Assembly (NCBI GenBank): GCA_002472405.1
Contig: DKRV01000012.1
Span: 1-14,333, forward strand
Reading direction: 5' to 3'
Source: Clostridiales bacterium UBA7273
GTDB taxonomy: Bacteria > Bacillota > Clostridia > Oscillospirales > Oscillospiraceae
DNA length: 14,333 nt
Made by a program: the position numbers and the translations under genes. Every line of letters starts with the position of its first letter. Within the stretch, counting starts at the first letter, position 1. Shown piece after piece: positions 6,012 through 12,770 of this stretch. The notes beneath the pieces were generated by a model. It was not told the origin of the DNA, did no database searches, and saw only the letters and a list, made by a program, of their open reading frames with translations.

Positions 6012-7373
6012 TCAGTCCTTAACCCGCGACATCAATACTACCGTCTCCACATGGCTCGTTCTTGGGAACATGTCCACGGCTTCGGCGCATTTAAGCTCAT
6101 AGCCGCAGGAATTGAACACGGTTACATCGCGTGCAAGGGTCGCCGGGTTACAGGAAACATACACCACTCTGTCCGGCTCCATGCCGCACAGTGTGCGCAC
6201 GGCGGCCTCGTCCATGCCCTTTCGCGGCGGATCGACAACGACGACCTCCGGCCGCACGCCGTCGCGCAGAAATTTTTCCGCCGCCTCGGATGCGTCGGCG
6301 CAGATAAAGCCTGCGTTTTCTATTCCGTTGCGCCGGGCGTTTTCGCATGCGTTCTCCACCGCCTCGGGAATTATCTCCGCGCCGATCACCTGCTTTGCGG
6401 CCTTGGCCAAAAACAGGCTTATCGTGCCGGCGCCGCAATACATATCCAGCACCGTTTTCCCTTCGGGCGCGGCATACTCGACCGCCTTGCGGTAGAGCTT
6501 CTCGGCCTGCGGCGGATTTATCTGATAAAACGCCTGCGGCGCAAGCTCATAGACTATGCCGCCGAGACTGTCGCGAATAAACCCACGCCCCCACAGGGTG
6601 TGAAAATCCCCGGCGAGCACAGTGTTTCCGTCGGACTTATTGACATTCAAAACTATGCCGCTCAACTCCGGGCAGGCACGGCGCAAAAACTCAACAAGCG
6701 CCTGCGTCCGCGCACCAAAGCCGCCGGATGCGACGATGACCGCAACGGCGTCGGCGGTGTTTACCGCGCGGCGAACGTAGACATGGCGAACAAGGCCGCG
6801 CCGCGTTTTTTCATCGTACGCACGCATGCCGGTTTCGTTCAGAAACCGCACCACGGCATCGGCGGCTTTATCTGCGATCTCGCTTTGTATAAGGCAGCGC
6901 TCCACCGGCACAAGCTCGTGGCTGCGCGGCGCAAAAAAGCCCTTGCAGGCTTTGCCGCCCTGCTCGCGCACGGCATAGATGCCCTTATTGCGATAATGCG
7001 TTATCTCATCGCTGCCGATTATAGCCTCTGCCTGAACGGTCTGACGGCCGATGTGCCGCAGAGCATCGTTCACGCGCTGCTTTTTAAAGCGCAGCTCCTC
7101 GTCATAGCTCATGTGCCACAGGCTGCATCCGCCGCAGCGCAGATAATTTTCGCACTCGGGCGCTCTGCGCTCGGGCGAAATTTTCACCGGCTCGAGCGCG
7201 CGGCCGTACACCGCCGAGGCCGTGACCTTGACAATAACGATGCGCCACGTTTCGCCCACTATCGTGCGCGGCACGAAAACCGCCCTGCCGAGAATGCGTG
7301 CAACGCCGCTGCCCTCGGAATTATAAGCCTCTATTTCGGCTTTGAATATTTCGTTTTTCTTTAACTGTTCCAT
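6012..7373 (-). CDS. rlmD: 23S rRNA (uracil-C5)-methyltransferase, RlmD/RlmCD family
   Basis: A 453-residue enzyme converting specific 23S rRNA uridines (U1939 and/or U747) to 5-methyluridine with SAM. An N-terminal TRAM domain (about 1-65) precedes the 4Fe-4S ligands Cys74, Cys80, Cys83 (C-x5-C-x2-C) and Cys160. The catalytic domain shows FYQIN (282-286), the SAM loop VLDMYCGAGTISLFLA (308-323), DPPRKG (381-386), the nucleophile Cys408 in VSCNPATLARD and the base Glu443 in HVETVVL. Length fits the family. In Gram-positives a single RlmCD often does both sites. There is no Shine-Dalgarno before the ATG; instead a good promoter ends 6 nt upstream, implying a leaderless mRNA. Its GC content and neighbours are typical of the resident chromosome. 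Confidence 0.93.
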   Translation of the reverse strand: MEQLKKNEIFKAEIEAYNSEGSGVARILGRAVFVPRTIVGETWRIVIVKVTASAVYGRALEPVKISPERRAPECENYLRCGGCSLWHMSYDEELRFKKQRVNDALRHIGRQTVQAEAIIGSDEITHYRNKGIYAVREQGGKACKGFFAPRSHELVPVERCLIQSEIADKAADAVVRFLNETGMRAYDEKTRRGLVRHVYVRRAVNTADAVAVIVASGGFGARTQALVEFLRRACPELSGIVLNVNKSDGNTVLAGDFHTLWGRGFIRDSLGGIVYELAPQAFYQINPPQAEKLYRKAVEYAAPEGKTVLDMYCGAGTISLFLAKAAKQVIGAEIIPEAVENACENARRNGIENAGFICADASEAAEKFLRDGVRPEVVVVDPPRKGMDEAAVRTLCGMEPDRVVYVSCNPATLARDVTVFNSCGYELKCAEAVDMFPRTSHVETVVLMSRVKD

Positions 7374-7379
7374 ATTTTT

Positions 7380-7408
7380 ATGATATCACGGCAAGTTGCT
7401 TTTTTCAA
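7380..7408 (-). promoter_or_regulatory. Promoter of rlmD, leaderless geometry
   Basis: Minus strand TTGAAA (7408-7403), a 17-bp spacer and TATCAT (7385-7380). Only AAAAAT separates the -10 box from the rlmD ATG at 7373, so transcription should begin at or next to the A of the start codon. No ribosome-binding site fits in the gap. Confidence 0.6.
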
Positions 7409-7412
7409 TGAA

Positions 7413-7438
7413 AAGACCGTTCCTAACGGAACGGTCTT
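7413..7438 (-). terminator. Intrinsic terminator of the ymdB-yhaO-yhaN operon
   Basis: A perfect 11-bp stem AAGACCGTTCC / GGAACGGTCTT with a 4-base loop starts 6 nt past the yhaN-like stop. In the minus direction it is followed by TTTTC (partly in the stem); on the plus side TTTTTT flanks it (7441-7446), so it may work in both directions. Confidence 0.85.
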
Positions 7439-7444
7439 ACTTTT

Positions 7445-9349
7445 TTAATTGCAGGCAAACAGTATCACCTGACGCTCCTGCGCGATCTTTTCGAGCAGCG
7501 CCATTGCCTGACGGCGGCGGTCAGCGTCGAAATTCACGAGCGCATCGTCGATTATAAGCGGACAATTCGCACTCTCGGGCAGAGCCAGCGAGCACACGGC
7601 AAGCCGCACGGCAAGATACATAAGGTCAAGCGTGCCGGCGCTCAGGTATTCGGCATTGCGCGGAACGTTTCCGCCGGCTTCATGCACCGTGGCGGAAAAG
7701 TCGCGGTCGAGCATGACCCCGTCGTACTTTCCGTCGGTCACAAACTGCATATACTCGGCCGCAAGCTTGCCGAGCGCCGGCGAGAAGCGGCTTTGGATAT
7801 CCTCATCGGCCTTGCGCATGGTGTCGATCGCAAGCGCTATCGCGTCGTATTCCGCGCTTATTTCCGCATACTCGGCCTCCATGCGGCTTATTTCCGAGCC
7901 GAGCACCAGAGGATCGCCCATTGCGGCAAGTCTTCCGCTGTGCTCTGCCATCTGCGCGGAAATGCGGCTGCATTTTGCGCGAGCCTCGGTCAGCCGGCGG
8001 CTGAGCTGGGCGGCCTGATTATCGCCGCCGGTGAAGTCGAGCTGAGTGAGCGTTTTGCTTTCGGCCTGTTCCTGACGGCGGCGCACCACCGCAAGAGCCT
8101 CCGCGCTCTCCTTCTCGGCGCGCTGCGCCTCGGCATAGTTTTTGTAAAGCTCAAGATATTCGTCGATGCTTGCGGCTATATCGTCCTCGGATTCGGCCTT
8201 ATACTTGGCAAGGATCTTGCGCCGCTGCTTTGCGGCCTCGTAGTTCTCCGTTTTGCGGCGGGATGCGCGGATAAACAGCGCAATGCCTGCCGCCAGAGCG
8301 ACTGCTGCCACGATAAACGCGTGGATCATCAGATCCGGCAGCAGGAAGCCTGCCGCGACGAGCGCGCCGCACAGGATCATGAGTATTATCGCGAGCACCG
8401 GCGAGCTTTTGCGCTCGGACCGCTCTTTTAATTTCATCGAATTTTCAAGGTCTGTCTTGACCTCGGCCTTGGCCTCCTCGGGCTTACGCTCGCCTATCGC
8501 GCAGGCGCACAGCGCCGCCCGGCAGCTATCGCGACGTTCGGCGGCCTTATCGTGGCGCTCGGTCGCTGCATTGACCTCATTGCGCACACCCTGAAGGCTG
8601 CTGAGTGCTTCCTTGCGGACGACCTTGCGGCTTTCGATGACTTCGGCCTCGATGCGCTCGCACTCCTGCTTTGCCCTTTCAAGCTCGGCGGACATATTCT
8701 CGCGCTGCTGCGCCGCGTCCGAAAGCTCGGCCAAAAGCTGCTTTTTATGCGAAAGCTCATCCTCAAGCTCCGGCAGGCGGCCATGGCGGTTGAAGCGGCG
8801 CTTGCGCTGCCACTGGCGCAGGCGGCCGTCGGCCTCAGTGAACGAGCAGTCCTCGTCTCCGCTTGATACAATGGCGCTTATGCGCTTTTCAAGCTCGGCG
8901 CTGTGCGTTACGGCGACCTTGCCCTGCTCGACAAAGGCGCTGCGGCGGAAAACATCGCGGCTGACGCCTGTGAGCATCTCGCCGGCGTTATTTCCGTTTA
9001 AGCCCTCGACGGACACGCTCGTTCCTGTATAGACGGCGGAAAACTCGCGCATTGGCGCGGATGCCGTTTTCGTCGTGCGCGTTATGGTTATATCCCTGCC
9101 GCCGCTTTCAAGCTGCATGCTGCCCTGCATCGCAGAGCCGGACCACGGTGCAAAGCGCATTTTATCCGGCAAAAAACCGGCCTTCTGACGCTCGGAGCTG
9201 TCAACGCCGTAGAGCATGGCGCGGACAAATGCGCACCATGTGCTCTTGCCGCTCTCGTTGGGCGCGGATATGACGTTGAGTCCGTCGTGCAGCTCAAGGC
9301 TTTCGCCCTCTAACTTTCCGAAGGTCGCGTCAAGCCTTTTAATCATCAT
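7445..9349 (-). CDS. yhaN: YhaN/SbcC-like SMC-type ATPase with central membrane hairpin
   Basis: A 634-residue AAA/SMC-type ATPase, partner of the upstream nuclease in a Rad50-Mre11-like (YhaN-YhaO) complex. The Walker A APNESGKST is at 29-37, after the Rad50-like start MMIKRLDATFGKLEGESLEL. The ABC signature LSAGT is at 569-573 and Walker B LIIDDALVNFD at 598-608. Between the two ATPase halves are coiled-coil arms and, at about 316-362, two hydrophobic segments that would form a membrane hairpin, as known in B. subtilis YhaN and unlike SbcC, which has a zinc hook. The start at 9349 has AGGAGG 9 nt upstream and overlaps the nuclease stop by 11 bp. The protein ends at RQVILFACN, right after the last core strand, lacking the short tail I would expect in relatives. 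Role in DNA repair/recombination is inferred from family. Confidence 0.85.
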   Translation of the reverse strand: MMIKRLDATFGKLEGESLELHDGLNVISAPNESGKSTWCAFVRAMLYGVDSSERQKAGFLPDKMRFAPWSGSAMQGSMQLESGGRDITITRTTKTASAPMREFSAVYTGTSVSVEGLNGNNAGEMLTGVSRDVFRRSAFVEQGKVAVTHSAELEKRISAIVSSGDEDCSFTEADGRLRQWQRKRRFNRHGRLPELEDELSHKKQLLAELSDAAQQRENMSAELERAKQECERIEAEVIESRKVVRKEALSSLQGVRNEVNAATERHDKAAERRDSCRAALCACAIGERKPEEAKAEVKTDLENSMKLKERSERKSSPVLAIILMILCGALVAAGFLLPDLMIHAFIVAAVALAAGIALFIRASRRKTENYEAAKQRRKILAKYKAESEDDIAASIDEYLELYKNYAEAQRAEKESAEALAVVRRRQEQAESKTLTQLDFTGGDNQAAQLSRRLTEARAKCSRISAQMAEHSGRLAAMGDPLVLGSEISRMEAEYAEISAEYDAIALAIDTMRKADEDIQSRFSPALGKLAAEYMQFVTDGKYDGVMLDRDFSATVHEAGGNVPRNAEYLSAGTLDLMYLAVRLAVCSLALPESANCPLIIDDALVNFDADRRRQAMALLEKIAQERQVILFACN

Positions 9350-10445
9350 GGCGCACCACCTCCTCGCGATTATCCAGTGCGGCAAGCCCCCAACGGGCCG
9401 CCTGAGTTATCTTCTCGCGCTCGGCGTCGGTTTTAGCCTCGTCAAACGCTGTTTTCAGACGCATGAGAAATCTGCCGCGCAGATTATCCTCGCCGGCGCT
9501 TTCCCAAACGTCGCGCTTGAGTCTCGTTTCGTCGCGAACCTGAAGCGAGAAAAATCTCTCGCCGACAGCCGAAATGATCGCATCCGGCTGAGGAGGCTCA
9601 GCCGCCTCGCCGCGCAGAACGATGCGGTAGACGTCGCTGCGTGTATTCTCCGGCAGGGCCGCGAGAACATCGGACACAACGTCGCCGCTTTTAAGCTCAA
9701 CATTTAATATCTCGTACTTTCGCTGCGCAATGCACACCGGCTTTACGCTGCATCCGTTTCCGAGGGTAACGATGTAAACGTGCTTCTCGCCGGTTTCGTC
9801 AAAGCCGCGTCCCTCCGGGCAGCCGGGCCATGCATAGTAGGTCGAGCCGCATTTTTTAAGGCCGCTTTCCTTATGGATATGCCCAAGGGCGATATAATCC
9901 ATGCCAGAGGCTGCGATCTCGGTCTCGCTTATGGGATCATAATTTGAAGCACCGCCAACCTCGCCGTGGATGCACATTATGTTTTTTGCGCCCGTACCGT
10001 CTGCGGCGGAGAAGCCGCCGAGCATGCCGGCGCTGTATTTATCGCAGAACGCCGCGCCCCAGACATTTGCGTTCAGCTGCGGCAAGGCCACGCATTCCGG
10101 CGTGGGGCTTTTAAATATATGTACGTTTTCGGGAAATCTCACGCGCGCATACGGCGAGCGCGGCGAGTAAAAATCGTGGTTGCCGGGAGATATGAACACG
10201 GGCGCGGATATGCTCCCGAGCGACGAGGCAAGCGCCTCGGCCGTTTCGGCATAGGTGCTGTCGGAATCGAGAAGGTCACCTGCCAGAAGCATGATATCAA
10301 CGCTCTCCTCCTCGGCAAGCTGCGCAATGCGATGCAGCAGGCGGCGCTGCTCGTCCCTGCGCTGCGCGGCCTTGGCAGCGCCCAGTCCCTCAAAGGGCGA
10401 GTCAAGGTGCAGATCCGCCGCATGCAGTATTTTCAGATCGCTCAT
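9339..10445 (-). CDS. yhaO: YhaO/SbcD-like metallophosphoesterase (DNA exonuclease family)
   Basis: A 368-residue Mre11/SbcD-type nuclease. The metal-binding phosphoesterase motifs are complete: D11-x-H13 in ILHAADLHLDSPF, D57 in LLAGDLLDS, N89-H90-D91 in SPGNHDFYS, H160 in CIHGEVGG, and H189 and H191 in LGHIHK. The opening LHAADLHLDSPFEGL is characteristic of the YhaO branch. The C-terminal ~120 residues form the capping and partner-binding region. The ATG at 10445 overlaps the ymdB stop by four bases (ATGA), and the 3' end overlaps the ATPase gene. The three genes are thus translationally coupled. The longer open frame up to 10703 is not used because it reads across ymdB in another frame. 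Confidence 0.88.
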   Translation of the reverse strand: MSDLKILHAADLHLDSPFEGLGAAKAAQRRDEQRRLLHRIAQLAEEESVDIMLLAGDLLDSDSTYAETAEALASSLGSISAPVFISPGNHDFYSPRSPYARVRFPENVHIFKSPTPECVALPQLNANVWGAAFCDKYSAGMLGGFSAADGTGAKNIMCIHGEVGGASNYDPISETEIAASGMDYIALGHIHKESGLKKCGSTYYAWPGCPEGRGFDETGEKHVYIVTLGNGCSVKPVCIAQRKYEILNVELKSGDVVSDVLAALPENTRSDVYRIVLRGEAAEPPQPDAIISAVGERFFSLQVRDETRLKRDVWESAGEDNLRGRFLMRLKTAFDEAKTDAEREKITQAARWGLAALDNREEVVRHDD

Positions 10446-11215
10446 GTGAATCTTACCCCCTCTGCACTCAGGCATTTGCCGGTTTCGGGATCGATGGTGA
10501 ACACGCAGCCTTCGAGCTTTGCCGGGCCTTTGGCCGAATCGTATCTGCGCGGAGGATCGCCGAAGAATTTGCCGATCGACTGCTCCGGCTCGATGCCGAT
10601 AACGGAATTTACAGCGCCCGTCATGCCGAGGTCTGTTATATATCCTGTGCCGTTGGGCAGAACGCAGGCGTCGGAGGTCTGAACATGCGTGTGCGTTCCC
10701 CAAACGGCGCTCGCCTTTCCGTCGAGCAGGAAGCCCATTGCACGCTTTTCGCTCGTGCCCTCGGCGTGGAAATCGACGAGGATGATCTTCTCGCGTATCT
10801 CCTCCATGTATCCGTCGGCAATAACGAAGGGGTTATCCGTGTTCGTATCGAGCGTAAAATGTCCCATAAGATTCATAACGCACACGTCGCCGAAGCTCGT
10901 TTTATAAACGTCTATGCCGCGTCCTGGGCACTGCGGCGCACAGTTTGCCGGGCGCAGGATCTTGCGCCGCTCGTCAAGATACGGGCGCAGCTCGGTGCGC
11001 GTCCATGTGTGGTTGCCGAGCGTGATGACGTCCGCCCCGGCGTGCAGTATGGCGTCCGCCTGGCGCGGAGTTATGCCAACAACATTTGCGTTTTCGCCGT
11101 TTACGACGACAAAATCAATCTCAAGCTCCTTGCGCAGACGGCGCAAATTTTTAGTAAGATAATCCAGCCCCGGCTCTCCGCACACGTCGCCGACGGCAAG
11201 AATTTTTACACTCAT
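10442..11215 (-). CDS. ymdB: YmdB-family metallophosphoesterase (TIGR00282)
   Basis: A 257-residue calcineurin-like phosphodiesterase. B. subtilis YmdB hydrolyses 2',3'-cyclic nucleotides, binds RNase Y and affects motility and biofilm decisions. Metal ligands are visible: D10 (VGDV), E41-N42 (NGENAN), N68-H69 (LGNHTW), H150 (DFHAE), H175 and H177 (GTHTH). Length equals the family norm. The start at 11215 follows a purine-rich GGAGAGGAGAA about 8-9 nt upstream; the frame upstream of it is just intergenic. It heads the operon with yhaO- and yhaN-like genes, overlapping yhaO by four bases. In many Firmicutes it lies next to rny; here it does not. Confidence 0.92.
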   Translation of the reverse strand: MSVKILAVGDVCGEPGLDYLTKNLRRLRKELEIDFVVVNGENANVVGITPRQADAILHAGADVITLGNHTWTRTELRPYLDERRKILRPANCAPQCPGRGIDVYKTSFGDVCVMNLMGHFTLDTNTDNPFVIADGYMEEIREKIILVDFHAEGTSEKRAMGFLLDGKASAVWGTHTHVQTSDACVLPNGTGYITDLGMTGAVNSVIGIEPEQSIGKFFGDPPRRYDSAKGPAKLEGCVFTIDPETGKCLSAEGVRFT

Positions 11216-11248
11216 AAAAAAATTCTCCTCTCCTGGAGTAATGAGTGT

Positions 11249-11278
11249 AGTATAGCACAAATTACAGTGCAGTAGCAA
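11249..11278 (-). promoter_or_regulatory. Promoter of ymdB operon
   Basis: Minus strand TTGCTA (11278-11273), 18-bp spacer, TATACT (11254-11249), about 33 nt before the ymdB ATG and upstream of its GGAGAGGAG ribosome-binding site. Confidence 0.55.
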
Positions 11279-11316
11279 AACAAAAATGGCCATAATATAT
11301 TTCGGAGGTGTAAACA

Positions 11317-11484
11317 ATGACTAAGACAAATTTTCTCGTTGGCATGGGCATAGGCGTGGCAGTCGGCTCGCTTGCCGGAATGACAGTTTCCGGTGCCAAG
11401 AAACCGCCGAAAAACATCGTCGGCAAGACGCTCAAAACGATGGGCGAGGTAGTTGACGCGGTATCAAGCTCCATCGGCCTGTAA
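11317..11484 (+). CDS. Small glycine-rich membrane-type protein, unknown function
   Basis: A 55-codon ORF (MTKTNFLVGMGIGVAVGSLAG...) with an excellent ribosome-binding site GGAGGTG 6 nt before the ATG. Residues 6-24 are hydrophobic with regularly spaced glycines (G9, G11, G13, G17, G21), a glycine-zipper-like pattern. A short basic linker (GAKKPPK, about 26-32) and an amphipathic C-terminal helix (GKTLKTMGEVVDAVSSSI) follow. This N-terminal pattern recalls YtxH-type small envelope proteins, but I do not recognise a specific family. It diverges from ymdB and precedes the tRNA-Arg promoter. Good RBS, GC-typical codons and a sensible protein pattern support a real gene. Confidence 0.65.
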   Translation: MTKTNFLVGMGIGVAVGSLAGMTVSGAKKPPKNIVGKTLKTMGEVVDAVSSSIGL

Positions 11485-11514
11485 TTATTTTGGCTTATAT
11501 GGCCGAAAATAATT
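11483..11514 (+). terminator. AT-rich hairpin after the 55-aa ORF
   Basis: AATTATTTT (11483-11491) pairs with AAAATAATT (11506-11514), with a few inner GGC/GCC pairs, overlapping the stop codon. There is no T-tract downstream on the plus strand (AAAAAA follows), so it is a weak terminator or simply a structured 3' end. Confidence 0.4.
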
Positions 11515-11523
11515 AAAAAAGGC

Positions 11524-11552
11524 TTGCAATTCCTCTCCGGCTGTGCTAATAT
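11524..11552 (+). promoter_or_regulatory. Promoter of tRNA-Arg
   Basis: TTGCAA (11524-11529), exactly 17 bp, TAATAT (11547-11552), with transcription expected about 14 nt before the mature tRNA 5' end. Confidence 0.75.
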
Positions 11553-11572
11553 ACTAAGGCGCTAAGCGATAA

Positions 11573-11649
11573 GCGCCGTTAGCTCAGCTGGATAGAGCGT
11601 CTGGCTACGGACCAGAAGGTCAGGGGTTCGAATCCCTTACGGCGTGCCA
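11573..11649 (+). tRNA. tRNA-Arg (anticodon ACG)
   Basis: A 77-nt cloverleaf including the encoded CCA. The acceptor GCGCCGT pairs with ACGGCGT (the first pair is G-U). The D arm GCTCAGCTGGATAGAGC is standard. The anticodon stem TCTGG/CCAGA encloses the loop CTACGGA with ACG at positions 34-36, so it decodes CGU (and CGC/CGA after A34 deamination). The T arm AGGGGTTCGAATCCCTT is complete. It has its own promoter and a strong terminator directly after the CCA. tRNA-Arg genes are common integration targets, and an AT-rich foreign-looking stretch follows. Confidence 0.95.
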
Positions 11650-11650
11650 A

Positions 11651-11695
11651 AAGCAGCAGCTTTCATCATTGATGAAGGCTGCTGTTTCTTTTTAT
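11651..11695 (+). terminator. Intrinsic terminator of tRNA-Arg
   Basis: A stem of about 15 bp (AGCAGCAGCTTTCATC pairing with GATGAAGGCTGCTGTT, with wobble pairs) around a short ATT loop, followed by TTTCTTTTT. It starts two bases after the encoded CCA. Confidence 0.9.
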
Positions 11696-11698
11696 CTT

Positions 11699-11721
11699 GC
11701 CGTGAGGAATTCGAACCCTGA
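11699..11721 (-). repeat. Inverted partial copy of the tRNA-Arg 3' end
   Basis: Read on the minus strand, this 23-nt segment matches the T-arm/acceptor part of tRNA-Arg (11620-11643) with one gap and two mismatches, retaining GGTTCGAAT and ACGGC. With the intervening terminator it makes a ~100-bp interrupted palindrome. Confidence 0.75.
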
Positions 11722-11739
11722 GAGGGTAGGAGCGTTAAG

Positions 11740-11840
11740 AAAATATGCCAGTGGCATATTTTTAGTTCCGATGGGCGCAGCAGTTAGCTGCAAACCCGCA
11801 AGATTTTGCATAGCAAAAGCTTAATCCATTATGGTGCGCC
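11740..11840. other. Structured non-coding segment with four stems
   Basis: A 10-bp hairpin AAAATATGCC/GGCATATTTT (11740-11762) stands next to an apparent branched element. Its outer stem is GGCGCA/TGCGCC (11774-11779 with 11835-11840), enclosing GCAG-TTAG-CTGC (11780-11791) and TTTTGC-ATA-GCAAAA (11804-11818). No ORF spans it. I do not recognise an RNA family. The rest of the stretch to ~12115 is AT-rich, with one imperfect hairpin (GCAAAAATGG / CCTTTTTGC, about 11951-11985) and no gene I can support. Confidence 0.4.
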
Positions 11841-12116
11841 AAAAACTCCCAAGTCGTTGAAACCTCGGGTTTTCAATTCATTGTTATACTAGTATTCAAC
11901 CGTAAAAAATTATGCAAATATGTTGATTTTTAGCATTCAGGGCATATAATGCAAAAATGGCTATGCTTGCGCAGTCCTTTTTGCGTTTGGCATATTATGT
12001 CGACAGCAAATAGTAATGTTTCCGTCACTTTTTCTTGCATTCAAGCACAACATATTGATTTTCAGTGATTAATAATCATACATTTAGCGGTTGCATTTTT
12101 TCGAGCATTATCATAC

Positions 12117-12185
12117 TATAATACTATGATACAGGCTCCGCCGCGCCTCTCTTTGATGCGTACCATGGCGGGGTCGTTTTTTTTT
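12117..12185 (+). promoter_or_regulatory. -10 box followed by hairpin and T9: promoter-proximal terminator/attenuator
   Basis: A consensus TATAAT (12117-12122) has no good -35 at normal spacing (TTGCAT is 20 bp away). A few bases after the expected start, CTCCGCC (12136-12142) pairs with GGCGGGG (12167-12173), and nine T follow (12177-12185). The abi ribosome-binding site begins directly after the T-run. Confidence 0.5.
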
Positions 12186-12197
12186 GGAGATAAAGAG

Positions 12198-12569
12198 ATG
12201 ATGGAGTTAAAAAAGCGCACATCCATAGCGGAGCAAATTGAACTCATGGAAAAGCGAGGTCTAATCATCCGTGATCATTCCATAGTAGCTGAGGCTCTTC
12301 GAAACCTGAATTATTATCGAATTTCCGGGTATCTACACGATTTCAAAAAGCCCGGAGCCGATGAATACGAAGACGGTTTAACATGGGAGCGCTTACAGGC
12401 ATTATATGACTTTGACAGGCGTTTTACCAGCATACTCATGTTTGCGCTTGAGTCTATTGAGGAAACCCTCAAGGCTCGTTTAGCATATTTGGTAACAGAG
12501 AGTTTTCCGGATGATCCTCTGATCTATCTGAGCATGGATATCTATAGGTTTTCCCGAAAATTGGAGTGA
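12198..12569 (+). pseudogene. Truncated Abi-family (AbiD/F, Abi_2) abortive-infection protein
   Basis: A 123-residue remnant of an Abi_2 family protein, normally around 300 residues. Family hallmarks of the N-terminal half are clear: LKKRTSIAEQIELMEKRGLII (1-24 region), ALRNLNYYRISGYLHDFK (33-50), WERLQALYDFDRRF (63-76) and ALESIEETLKARLAY (83-97), ending at DDPLIYLSMDIYRFSRKLE. The C-terminal half, including the HEPN-type R-x4-6-H RNase motif expected in this family, is absent and no frame downstream restores it. The start has GGAGA 7 nt upstream. It lies in an AT-rich patch between tRNA-Arg and the lysozyme gene, consistent with a decayed island. A functional short product cannot be excluded but is unlikely. 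Confidence 0.8.
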
Positions 12570-12685
12570 GATGCTGCATAGTCGGGCGGATGACAGTCAA
12601 TATACACCGGGAAAAATTTTTAGTGTTTTGTGACAACTTAGCCAAAACTGCTGTAACTCGAGAATATCAACTTTATTGTCAAGTT

Positions 12686-12717
12686 TTATTCGCTTTAAAA
12701 AATTTTAAAGCGAATAA
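12686..12717. repeat. Perfect 15-bp inverted repeat with 2-bp spacer
   Basis: TTATTCGCTTTAAAA (12686-12700), AA, then its exact reverse complement (12703-12717). AT-rich, in non-coding DNA between the abi remnant and the lysozyme terminator. No T-tract follows on either strand. Confidence 0.85.
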
Positions 12718-12734
12718 CTGCACATTGCCGCAAA

Positions 12735-12766
12735 AAACCGCAGGCCGGATATCCGGTCTGCGGTTT
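12735..12766 (-). terminator. Intrinsic terminator of the GH25 gene
   Basis: A nearly perfect 16-bp palindromic stem (AAACCGCAGGCCGGAT with its complement, one G-T pair) beginning 4 nt past the lysozyme stop, followed in the minus direction by TTTTTT (partly within the stem). Confidence 0.9.
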
Positions 12767-12770
12767 CCTC

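Noticed and set aside
5973..7364. 463-codon open frame on the plus strand opposite rlmD
   Set aside because: It is the antisense shadow of a GC-rich gene; the translation is rich in R, A and H with no family pattern, while the minus strand carries a complete enzyme with all catalytic residues.
7682..8431. 249-codon plus-strand open frame opposite the YhaN-like gene
   Set aside because: Antisense shadow of the coiled-coil region; low-complexity composition and no ribosome-binding site.
10446..10703. Long N-terminal extension of the YhaO-like protein
   Set aside because: It overlaps ymdB in another frame; the ATGA overlap at 10445 starts exactly at the conserved family N-terminus.
11699..11760. 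A second, minus-strand tRNA gene
   Set aside because: Only a T-arm/acceptor-like piece is present; no matching D arm, anticodon stem or 5' acceptor strand could be found.
12091..12122. TTGCAT...TATAAT as a full sigma-A promoter for abi
   Set aside because: The spacer is 20 bp, too long for a normal promoter; only the -10 element is retained as evidence.
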